From positions 18,561,046 to 18,625,045 of the forward strand of contig CM077824.1 of the NCBI GenBank assembly GCA_039720395.1: a DNA stretch of 64,000 nt, given 5' to 3'. Positions 10,301-23,300 of this stretch are shown here, one piece after another. Both the position numbers and the translations under genes were made by a program. This DNA is from Liquidambar formosana. Taxonomy: Eukaryota; Streptophyta; Magnoliopsida; Saxifragales; Altingiaceae. Numbering within the stretch: the first letter of the stretch is position 1; every line of letters begins with the position of its first letter. Below the pieces are notes generated by a model. That model had not been told where the DNA came from, did not search any database, and was given only the letters and a program-made list of their open reading frames with translations.

Positions 10301-13300
10301 TTCAGGAAATGCTTTTTTTTTTTTCTTTCTAATTTCTTCTAATTCTTTGCCTTTATTAAGACTCAAATTGTTAATGTGGGCCCCATGTCTAGTATGTCTT
10401 TGAAGATCCCGCCTTTCATGGTTTGTGTTGGAAAAGTATCACATCCCACATCGATTAAATATCAATTTTGTCATGACTTCATATACCTGCTTGGGCCTCC
10501 ACCTAATAGCTTAGGCTTTAAGGTTGGAAATTTAAAATGTTATCAGAGAGATCTGGTTTGCAGGAGGTACTAGGTTCGAGTCTTATTACCTCCATTTGTT
10601 TATTTTCCCGTTAATCCGTTTGTTTGTCTTTCGCTTGTGTGTTTGTTTCTCTCTCCACATGTAGGATGGCTGCACGTGAGGGACAGTGTTAGCTTGGTAT
10701 TTATTGTTGGCCCATTGCCTAATAGCTTAAGCTTTTAGGGTTAAGTGGTGTTCTAATATGGTATTAGAGCATGTCGTTCTTGGGCCTTTTCGTTCGTGAG
10801 CCCGTATTTGTTGTCCACGTAATAGGCCCATTTGTCTTGTTAGGCTTGCACATGAGTGGGAGTGTTGTAAAATTACCACAAAAATTGCCTTGGGATTCAT
10901 GGGCCTGCATGTTTCAACGTTTGGGGTCCATTGGGTGTTGCCTTCGTCCTCATGGTTTGATTTTCAGTTGGTGGGTCAGGGATGGGAATAGGGATATTAA
11001 AGGTGCTTAGAAAGGACTTCACTTCCTCTTTTTTGGTCTATTTGGAAGGAAATAAATAGTAGACTTCTTTTTGATGTTGAAGCTTCTTTGACCGCGTTGA
11101 AGTATCTTTTTGCCAAAATGCTCTTTCTTTGGAATCGCTTCGTGGGTAGTGGGTTACAATTACCGTTTTTATTTTTATTTTTTAAATGATATAAATCTCT
11201 TCAGTCTACTTGGAACTTCTTTTTTGTTTGGTTTGTTTGTATACGTTTCGTGGACATGTGATATGAATATATGATTATCACATGCAGCTCAATTCTTGGA
11301 TGACAAGATTCTTTCAGTTTAATGTGCTCATTTAAAAGTTGTTAGCTTTATTATATATATCTATATATATATATATATATATATTTGGGAGGGGGGGGTG
11401 CTTGTGGGACTTCATTGGGTCTTAAAACAATTCTATAGTAGTATTGCATCCTCCCATGCAATAATAGACTGTTCTGTTAGAGCTGTTTAGTGTTGCAGCA
11501 TATATATTTTCTAATTGGCCAGGGATGATTTTTCTTCTGTTTTCTTATGGTAGTTTATCTGTAGGTATTTGTTCCTGGTGTATTGGCTTGTAGTGCTCAT
11601 GTTGAGAAAGGGGATGTAGTTGCAGTTTCAGTTGCCGTGGAGCAGCCTGGTCTTGATGGTGGATGGGGTACTGGAATAACACGTGGGACTGTTCTACAGG
11701 GATTGCAAACAGGCAAGAACTAGATAGTATTGTTCTTCAGATATTTCTTAGATCTATATTATTTAGTATAAATACTGAAGCCATTTATTATTCTTGGGAA
11801 GTGAATGGGTTCATTGTGATTTAGCACAGGACATGTGAATATGTGATAATGTTAGTGAACCTCATTTCTAAGTTGATATTCAATCTAAATACATTTTCTC
11901 TTTCTTGAAGTGTTGATTAGAAATAGAGATTTTAATCTATTAAAAGGTGCTGTACAATTCTAGGTAAAAATCAGCATAACTTTATTTTCTCAGAAGTGCC
12001 TTTTCTTTTTTATTTTTTATAGGATATTGTGGAAAATATCTAATGCTAATTCAATCTTCCAACATGGAAAGAAAATTAAAAATTTGAGAAATATAGAAAA
12101 TTCTTGCAAGAACAACAATTCTGTATGAAATATTTTTATGTGGAAATATAGGATAATAATCCCTTTTTAGTTGAGTATGCCTGCAGGAGTGAAGCTCCGG
12201 TCACAATTAAAAAACAAAAAAGATAACTTATTGAAAAGGGACCCTGGAGCTTCATTTTTCAGTATATTGATTCTCACCTTGGCTTTATATTCGGGTCTTG
12301 AGGTCCTCAGATCACGGTAGGTATCTTGTAAGAAATTCTCTTCATCCTGTGAAAAATTTAAAATCAGATGGAAATGGCTGTAGATGTTGGGTATGACCAT
12401 ATGAAAGGTCTCCACGTGTTTCATGTTTCAACATACATGATGTCATCATTTATCATTTATCAATTAATGATCTACTACTTTGCCATATGAAATATTATGG
12501 TACCTATCTTATAATGGGGAAGATAAAGGTGAGGATATTGTGTGCAAGTTATCATATTTGGAAATAGCAATCTAATCATTTGTGTGGAACTGTATTCTCT
12601 TCATACTAATGTGGTAAAAGTAACACAAAATGTTGTGGCTTAATCTTTCTTAGTGTCCTAATTTGATAGTGCTATTGAAGAGCTGTTGGTTTTTGAATGT
12701 TTTGATCCTAAAATTCTGTTCTCTCTTCCTATGCTGCAGTGTGATCTCAAACTATGATGTAAATAATGTTTATACTGAGGTATTTTTTGGGTGAATAAAA
12801 TTCTTGTCCTGAATAGAACAATGGAAATATACATACAAATTATTGAATGAAACATCAATTAGCAACTAGTTTCTTTCCCATTTTTATAAATATGAGAAGC
12901 ACGATTAAATCTCATACTGCACACAGTATCCATGCCTTGAGCTTAATTAAGTTATATTGATTTACTTAATTATAAGGTTGTTTATCTTAATATTAATATA
13001 ATTTTATACCCAAAAAGAATATAACGTTATTCTGGTTGTGGATATGAAATATAATCGAGTCATTAAGGGGTTGTGAGGCATATGATGGTGCCTTTAAAGA
13101 GTAACAAATCCTTTGTCTTTTTGAGTTATGTACAACCTGAAACAAAAAAGTCCCATTACTTTCAGACCTAAATCTGATTAAATAGGAGTTATGTACAACC
13201 TGAAACAATATGTTTTTTTATTATATTTTCTTTTCTTCAGACCTTTAGGGTTGTTCTTGATGACTGACAGTATCTGCTTTTGTAAAATTCTTGGATGTTG

Positions 13301-14290
13301 GGTTAACATGAGTTTTTATTGTTGTAGATCCTCATTATTTTGAACGTAATGGCCTGTATATTGGCCAAGGAACAACTATGATGTCAAGGGCTGGGATATT
13401 CCGTGTTCCAGAAGGGATTGCCGTGGATATGAATAACAGAGTTTACAAACTGCCTTCCTTTAATGGTATATTGTTTTTTTTTTCTTACAAAACATTGTGG
13501 AAGAATGACAATTTGTTTCTTTTTCAATTGTTTCCGTGTTGTCTATTTGTGTTGGAAATGTTCATTCTCTTAGCAGAGCAAATTTCTTATAATTTTTTAT
13601 GGGATTTTCTTGACTTGTGCCTTGAGGGCACATCTTGATAAACATTTAATACACCAATAATTGCTTGGAAAAATATGTTATGTGCAGAAAATTATGCAAA
13701 TATCATTTAGAAACGTGAAAATGCATGGAAAATGATGCAAATTGCGGATAAAAATGTTAAAATGCATAATATTAATGTGGTACTGCTTGGGAAGTGGCTG
13801 TAGAGAGGAAGGCTTTATGGAGACAGGTATTGAAGTGTAAATATGGATGCGAAGATGAGGATTGGTGGGCCAGGATGCCGCATGGGTCTCATGGGTGGGT
13901 GTGTGGAAAGCTATTATGGGTGAGTTGCCTCAGTTTGCTGGCAAGGTGCAATTCAAAGTGGGAAATAGCAAGTGGGTGAAATTTTTGTCAGATATATGGT
14001 GTGGTGTATAAAACATGTGTTGTATAATGTACAAAAAAGTGTGGTGCATTTGGAGGGAGAGAAATGCCCGTACTTTTGATGGGGTTGAGAAGTCTACCAT
14101 TGATCTTAAGTCTTCTTTTGTTAAGTCCTTATTCTTGTGGTTTGCTAGCCATTCTAATACTCGTAATCCTTCTTTTGTTGATTTTGTTGACTCCTTTAAG
14201 CTTTAGAGGAGCTTGTGGTTAGTTGTTGTATATGGCTTATGTACATGGGCTATGCTCTTTTTGTTCATCAATACAAATTTACCTTATCAG

Positions 14291-14322
<32 letters not shown>

Positions 14323-17300
14323 TGCTGCACTTAGCAATTAAAAAATCCATTTTTTTTTGCAAATGCAACATTTAAATGTCACACAACATTAAAAATTAAA
14401 ATATGTACTCCCCCTGTTCCTATGTTATTGTCCTCCTTTCCTTTTTGGGATGTTCCAAGATTATTGTCCCAATAAAAATTTCAATGACTATTGTGAATTG
14501 GTTTCCTAAAAGACCTTTTCTCAGGAGTATTTTACCTTTTTCCAATGTTTTGTACACTTGAGGGCAAAAATGGAATGTTAAAATGTATATATCGATGTGA
14601 AAGCATTTAAAAAGCTTTCCTAAAAAACCTTGTTTTTTCAAAGGGGGATAGTCAATTAGGAACGGAGGGAGTATCATTTACATAATGATAAATGAATAAT
14701 CAATGTTATATACAAAAATAGTACCACTTATAGTTCTTGGGTGGCTCAGAAGTCAAAACTATCATCCTTATCATTTCTTGAACTCAAAGTGGTAATATTA
14801 TACAATAGTTTGACCAATTCATAATTCATAATAGTATTATAATTAGAAATGTATTAGTAAGGTAAATTTGTATGTTGATGGTCAAATTATTTCGAAGTAG
14901 CAGGTTCTAACATTCTGGTGAAGATATAATTATATAATTTTATATATGTGAAAAGTCGTGTAATCATATATGTGTGAAGAATGAAGATATTAAATATATA
15001 AAAGTGTTAAATAAAAACTAAATTGTTGAAAAGTAGTCAAAAGCTGATACAGATCTGCAGGTTGCGTACATGTATGCACGTGAAGCTGCAACTTTCAAGC
15101 TTTAAACAATAGACAAAACGGACAAAAAGCACGAACATATATATCAATATCGTCGTTATATCGAGATATATCTATGGTATTATGTAGAAAAAAGAAGATA
15201 TTATGGATATATTGCCCCCTATATTATCGATAATATTGAAAATATCGACAATATTTTTACGATAAACTGCGAAAAAGACATGCCAGTTACATATCATATC
15301 GAGGGGCCCTGATAAACAGATATATTGGGGATATCTTGGATATTTTAGTCAATGATGACCAGAAACTCTAACTCCTAATTGAGAATCCCATCCATTATTT
15401 TGAAGCCCATATTTGCTTTTAATAACAACACACCATAAGGATTCCCTTTCAATAGGAAAACTCCATAACCACTTACCAGTCAAAGTGATGGTCCTAGCAA
15501 TAATATTACCCAATGCTAGGCCCCATTTACACTTGGAACGACAAGTCATCTCCTAACTCACAAGATGATCTCTTTTCCATTCCCCACAACCTTCCCAAAG
15601 AAAGTCTCCCATCAACCTCTCAATCTTGTTTGCCACTCTCTCCGGAATTTTAAAGAGAGACAATTAATAAATTAATAAACATGCTAAGACTGACTGAATC
15701 AAGACCAGTCCAAAGATATTTTATGAGTCAAAGGTTTAGAGATGTTTTGGTTGAGGGGGATTCTTCCATGGTTATTTCTTGGGCTAGAGAAGGAGTGTTT
15801 CTTGGGCTAGAGAAGTTGGAGGCTTTGGCATCTTATGGGAGATTTTGTCAATTTGGCTGGGTCTATTGGGGTTATGTTTAATCCCGTTTATTGCTCCTCT
15901 AATAGAGGGGCATATTTTCTTGCTAAAACAGGAGCTTCTACTTTGGAAAGCTTTTTGGGACATTTCTATTCTCCTCGACATATTCTTTTGTTTGTTGGTA
16001 TGCTTATTTTTCTTTATTCTTTTGTGTAGGACATCTAGTCTTCTTCTTGTTCAACATTTTAATACATCTACTTGAGTTGTCATATATGTTTAAAAAAAAG
16101 GCATCATGCAGGACAACCCAAATTTGTACAAAAAAAAGTAGACTGGTCCACAGATTCCAGCTCCACCTTATGAAGTGCATGAAATTAGGAATGAAACATC
16201 TCCTAGAAATCAAGTTGTCAACTTCTAATATTTTATTTAGTTCTGCTCACTACATGAAGAAAGCTCTTTCAGACAGGATTGGAGATTTCCATATAAGCTT
16301 CCTTAACAATTTATCACCACCCCTGGCAGTCAAATAAAGGCTTTTCTTTATTAGTTAACATTTAATAAGACTCCATTTAGGAATTTAAATGACTCAAAAC
16401 AAACTTGGAAGTTCTTTGTAGCTTTTTGGAGGCCATTTTATCCTCCTTGAGCATTGGCTGTTTCGGCTGTTAGCCCTTGCCTTCTCTTAGTTGCATTTAT
16501 TTGATTTTATGAAAAATTCCCTCTATGATTAAAGAATACTTATTTGCTTATATAATTCTTCAACCCTTTTATAGACCATCTTTAATTGAATGTCTGTTGC
16601 TAATGATTCTAGAATAAACCATTAAACTAGAAACCATGTCCTCTTGGGGCCTGTTGGAGTGATTCTTAGATCTTTATTTGAGAGTCTGGCATTGATTTTT
16701 GGTCTGCCCACTTATTTCTAATCTAACTTAGACAAGGGAAATCAAATTAGTACTATAATGTGGAATTAAAAGATCATCTATCGATTAGAATGTTGTGGGG
16801 TCAAAACCGTTATGTATGGTCACTTATGGCTTGTCCAGGAGATGTTGATTTATAGGCATGGACTTTGGAATTTGATGGTATGGGGTTTTCATATGGTGTT
16901 GGATGCTAATTAAAAGGCTTTTGGATGCCCTTTTTCAAAAGACAAAGTTCTGTCGGTGTTGGAGTCATGTGGAAACAACTTGTGAAACCATGAAGGAGCC
17001 CCTTCATTACTTTATTTGACTTGTTGGAACTTGGGGGATGAGTAATATTGCCTTTATTTTGTGGCTGCTAATTTTTTAGAAATAACCTGTTTTTGTTTTG
17101 TTAGCTTGATATACACTATTGACTCATTTCATTAATAGCTTAAGCTTTTGGGTTAAGTGGTGTTCTAACATGGTATAAGAGCTCTGGCTTCTAAGGAGGT
17201 TCTGGGTTCGAGTCTTCTTACCACCATATGTTATTCCCCCAATCTTGGTTGGTTGTATCTCTACCTCGTACGCGCAGGATGGGGTTGCACGTGAGTGGGG

Positions 17301-20300
17301 GTGTTAGCTTGATGTACTTACTTTATTGACCCATTCCCTAGTAGCTTAAGCTTTTGGTGTTAAGTTGTGTTCTAACATGTTTTGTTTTTGATAATACCGT
17401 TTACAGATAGTTACTACAGCTCTAACTTCTATAAGCTTCATTTCAAAGAAGGGAAAGAAATTTGGAGTTGAGGGATTCTTGGCCATTTAGCTTAGTTGCA
17501 TGTTCGAAATATCATATCTGAATTTTTCCTGCAGAGTTAAAACCAGTTATGGGGAAGTTCACTACTCTGTTGTGTGATCAAGAAAGATAGATTGTTGATG
17601 GTATGTTGATATGTAGTTTGTAGATTTCTGATCAAGGATAAGTATGGTGAAAATACATTATTAGGTTGATATGGAGAAATCTTATGACTATGTAATCAGC
17701 TTAGTAGCTGATTATATGTTTAGATTTTCATCTGGGGACTAAAACGCAGTTTTGAATTATTATTATTATTTTTTATTTTGATTTTTTCCATGCAGTGTTG
17801 GAGAAAGCTATTGATTGTGAAGTAGCTTCATACCTAAACTGATTATTCGGGGTTTATATATTAGAATTGGTTAGAACTTTTCTTAGAATGGTGTGATGCT
17901 CTAATATGCCTGGTAAAGTCAACATGCTTGATGACTATCAGTGAGTTGTCTAAAGAGCACTTTTGGTTCACTGTGAAGAAGTGTGCATCCACATCTAGAA
18001 ATATGGTTTTGGTTTTCTTGTATTATTTTTCCCTGTATTTCATCCCTACGGAATTCAAAGCAGTTGTCTGAGGGTCATGCTGTTGTCTTTTTTAATTTCA
18101 ATATTTTTTTGGTTGCTTTTCATGTTTCTATGTGCTCAGTATTTGCTGGTGTTTCATGTTTTAACTTCTGTCTTTTGGTATGGTATTTGTTATTAGTTTC
18201 AGACCTGCTGCTAAGAAATTATGAGCCACTCTTATGATTTTTCTTTTGATTCACAGATGTGCTCGAGGGGGAAATATTTCTTCAAAATCTGCCAAGCATT
18301 ATCACTGCACATGCCTTAGGTATTCACAGCAGTACCATAGTTATATAAAGTGATTTACATGTATTGTTCCTTACCTGTGATCCTTATTTGTCATGAAATT
18401 ATCTAATTTATGGTTGTGAAATTATCTAATAGCACACCTCCAAAGATTGATTGCTTCTTGCTCCTCCCGAAACCCACAAAAGAAATCTCAAACATTTGAC
18501 AATTTCAATTCTTTCTCTTCTCTTTGCCTTCTCTCTCAAATTTCTCTCTTTTTAGTTCTTCAGATTTCTCCTTCTCCTCTTTTCTCATTTACACCCAAAA
18601 AAAAAAAAAAAAACAGTGAAGAATTTATTATATAATTTTTTTTTTAAGGAACATTTCAATCAATTTTTTATTGAAACATTGGTGTTTCGGTTGGTTTCAA
18701 CCAAAACATCAAGATGTCAGTTGGAAACAAAGAATTTTGAGATTCCTATGAGTAGTCATTTTTGTTAGCCACAAAACAGAAACACTGTTTTGATGGAAAA
18801 GAAAAGAAAATTTGTTCCCTGCTTGCATGTCATATCTTTGACAATTCGATCTAAATGGAATGCCTTGATACATATTGAGGAGCTGCTCCATTGAATTCAG
18901 TTCCTGTTCTTGATGACTTTGGGTGATTTTCTATTGAAGGGTGGTAAAAATGTGGACTCCGAATGGCATTTCCTGATTTTCTTTATTATAAAATATGTGG
19001 AAACTCGTAAAATGCCTGACGTCCGTTTTTATTTGGGTTTGGACTTTGGGCACTTGAATATATACCTTTTCCTTTCCATTTTGGCTGAGTAATTTAAATA
19101 AATTTGAGCTAAAACCAAAGGAACATGTTTCTGTTTGCTGTGCTTTTTTGTTATTATTATATGCTAATAATACATTCTTTCACAGTTTTTTTTACATGTT
19201 CCCTTTCAAGTCTTATGTGCTTTTGTTTGATTAGTAACAGAAGATATAATTGATAATTTTCCTTTTTAAAATGAAGGAAAAAGTCACAATGCATTTATTT
19301 AAATTTTCTTACAATTAAGGTCTGATCCATGTCATGTCTTTGGGACAATCTTAGTTTTTATTTGATTTATTTGCATGGGTAGCTGTTGTAATATGATCTT
19401 AAAAAGTACCAATTTTTGTATGTTGCCTTGGATTTAATTATTTCTTAATGAGCATTTTTTTAATTATTTGTTTATCCCTTTGATGAAGTAAAGTATGTAT
19501 CAGAAACGAAGGGCAAGTACATAAGGTATATACAAACATTAGCCAAAAAGGGAAAAAACCCCTAACCAAAGCTATCTGGAATCCACAAAAACCCCTGATT
19601 AAAGCTCTAACAAGTCGATAAAAGAAACAAAAGTGGGGTAATGCTCATTAATATAATTACATCGCTATCAAAAAACAATCTTCACATAAGTGGACTATAC
19701 ATTGTGAGAATATTGTTTAGATTTATAATGAACTTCCATCTCTTCGACTGTTCTTAAGTTCCTTTCTTTCCAAAGACACTAAAAAAGAGCGTGCGGAACC
19801 ATATCCCAAACAACCTTTGCTTTCTTCTTCACTGCCTTAGCCTGCCAACCTGTAAGAAGGTCATGGGTGGAAGAAGGCAAGCAGTCGATACTAAAGAGGT
19901 TAAAAGTAAGCATCAATAAACTCCACGCCATGTGACAGTCAATGAAAAGGTGATCAACCGTTTTCGCCGCTTCCTTAAACTAAATGCATCCATCTCTTAA
20001 TGTTCACACAGCACATTTACTGAGAATTTGTAGACTGCAGCGGATTCTCGCGTCATTTTCATTGATTTCGATTTCTTTATATGCCTTAGATGCTCAACAG
20101 GGTGAGCGGATATTAGACATGTGTGCAGCTCCAGGAGGGAAAACAACAGCAATTGCAATCCTTATGAAGGATGATGGAGAGGTTGTTGCAGTTGATAGAT
20201 CTCACAATAAGGTACAATTTTTAAACTAGAATTTAGTTGTAAACTCTCATCAAAATTTTCCCTTGTCATATGATGTGATAGCTGTGCCATAGACTTTCCA

Positions 20301-23300
20301 AGCATTAATTGATCATAGATAGAAAAATTGGCAAGAAATAATTTGGGTAACCAACCTCAGAGAATTGTGTTACGAGTTTTTTTGAGTTGAGTTGAGAACA
20401 TATAAATGGATTGGATATGCTGGGGATGAATTTTTAATTTATTTTCTTTAGTTTATACTTTATACCGTGTCAAAGTGTCAAACAAATACCTTTTTGGATA
20501 TGTTGCTTTTTTAATCTTATATTATTTATAGGATTTTGATTTGTTACTTTTTTAATCTTAACTTATTTACAGGTGCTGGATATTCAGAACTTGGCTGCTG
20601 AAATGGGCTTGAGTTGTATAACCACATATAAACTAGATGCTCTCAAAGCTGTTTGTCGAAGAAATGAATCCAATGATATGATCACTCTGTGTTGCAATAA
20701 GGATAATGAGGGTCTATCTATCCAAAGTTCAGACTCGCCGAGGTTGCACATGGAGAAAGTGTCGTCCATTTCTAAAGAAGGGTTGAATGCTGATAAGGCT
20801 TGCACGGAAAACGGTAGGTAAATGCTGTTTAGATGTTTATTGTTCATGCACCTATGATTATACATGCAGGAAAAAAACTATATCGGTGGTAATAAGTTCT
20901 TTAATAGTGTATTATTATGGGAGAGTGTATTGTGTAAGACAGAAGATAAACAAGAAAATTTTGATGCTTCTCGAAATGTTTATTACTTCTCATGGAGTCA
21001 CATAAAGGAATAAAAAATGTCCACAGATATCTCATGATTTGCATGGTTCTAGGAAGAGCAATCACAGAAAGCATACACATATATTGGACTTATCGTTTTG
21101 GTTAACTTTGCCGTAATGATGTGGACAAACAGCAATAACAGTATTTCTAGATATGCTGAAATTCTTTGAAAAGCATAAAGTGGTCCAAATATTCAACAAA
21201 AACAGAAGCTACTATCTGCGTAGTTGGCCCAAAAATCAGATTTTCCCCCAGATCTGGGAAAGCATTTGACTTGGCATACGGTGGAAAAAACAGCATCTCA
21301 GTTCATAAGTTGCTGTCTAAATGAAAAGAACTCCCTAAAGCGATTGTACAATCCCCTTTTATGACCTAGAAACATCTTGGAGAAGCTAACACATTATTAT
21401 ACTCTTGAGTCTAAAAGGACAAGATATGCCCTAACTGCTCCAAAAAGAGAACTTTTAATATAAAAAGGATCCAAAGGCCCAAAGCACCAAATATTAGACT
21501 AACTTGTGCCAACTCAGGACCCCAAAATGCAAAATGATGAAAGCACCCCTGAAATCAATTTTGACACTCATAACACTATAAGAAGTTTATACACACACTG
21601 ACACACTCATATAAAAATGTCCACTCATACATGTTTTATCACATAAGCCTTCTTGTCAACTCAGAAAGATCCCATTCTTTGTCTCTGATGAACATTGACT
21701 CACCATGATCACAATAAGCTGATTTTATTTATTTTATGATTATTTTTTCTTGCGTCTTCTGCGCATGATACTGTCTACTGGGTTTGGTATTGAATTTAAT
21801 GGATTGCGCAGTGTAGCTACCTTCAAAAATGTATTCTAAAGCTCTATGCCTCTATCCTAGCTTATCCTATATGGCTTCTTTTTGTATACCTTGTGTGTAC
21901 AGGGGTTCTCCCTACTTTTGATTGAATATGAATTTACCTAATCCAAAAGAAAAAAAAGGGCTTCTAACCTTAGGATCCATGTTTTTTTATAGTGGCACTC
22001 TATTTTTTTTTTTTTTATAACAAAAACTTCAGGTTATGTTTACGTTGTGACACCGGTATGAAGAGGAAAATTCTGGCCCGAGCATGATTTTTAGATGAAA
22101 AGGTCAACATTCTAAACATTTACAGTTTGTTCAACAAATGGGTAACATGATGTGACACGTTTAAAGAATGTGTTGTGTCTAGTTGTATTGGGTTGACTTG
22201 ATCCTCTAATCATCAAAAAGCATTCGAAGGACTCTTTGGTATTGATAATAGCAAGATCTTGTCTAAACTCAAAACCAAAAAAATAAATGAAAGAATATAG
22301 ATCCCTTAGGGCCTGTTTTGATAAGCTTCTACTTCCTGTATTTTACTTTCAAAAGTAAAAAAAAAAAATGAAAGTTGTGAGTGAAAAATTTTGGTAGTTA
22401 CTTTTAAAACTTGAGGAAGTAAGAAATTCCTACTACCTCAACTTTTAAAAGTAACTATCAAAATTTTGCACTGTAAAAAACTATAAAAGTTTTCATTTAT
22501 TTATTTTTAAAAGTAAAAAACAGGAAGTAGAAGCATATCCAAATGGGCACTAAATGAATGATTGGAATAGCTAGGAGAAACCTAATCAACATCAGGTAGA
22601 AACTTCTGTTCCCATTATTAACCTTTATCGTTATTTTAAACTATGGATCCTGCAAAATGTTTCTAAAGAAAATTTAAAAATGGAGAAATGCAACACATAC
22701 TAACAAGAAGGAAAAAATTGGCTTTATTTGGGTTGTTTTTATATTTATTGGAATTGTATACTCCATATGGGGATTATTCTTGGGGTAATTTTATTAGAAT
22801 TTTGAATTAGGTGGTCAATATTAGTTTTTATTTTAGAAAATAAGTTAGACTATAGTAAGAAGGTACTATAGCATTACTTAATAGGTACCGTTCACACTTC
22901 TGTAGCATTATTGTTCATGCTTTGTAGCTTGACACTGTTCATGCTATTGTTGCAGTGAACTAGTTGTGGTATTTGGTCTCTTTGGATTCTTTAAATTATG
23001 GTTCTAATTCATGGTTAGGTTTATTTTACTTCAAGGGTTATGATTTATTGTTTATTAGGAGTCTTTAAATACAGTTATAACATTCTTTTTCCCCTATTGA
23101 ATTGATAATTTGCAGCTTTAGAAGCTTTGTTTGGAGGCATGTTTGCCTAGATTTCTCTCTCTTTCTTCTTCTTTGTTTTACTTTTCTCATTCTTCTTATT
23201 TTCTCTTGATTTCTTTACAATTGCTCATTGTTTTACTATTTTATGTAAAAGCCATTCATTAAACCATCCAAATAACCCCAGAGCCCTAATTATACTCCTA

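Noticed and set aside
20573..20813. Exon 7 ending at GG|GTAGGT
   Set aside because: It would join exon 8 as GTG-AAA-AGG-TGA, an immediate stop. The donor four bases on keeps the frame.
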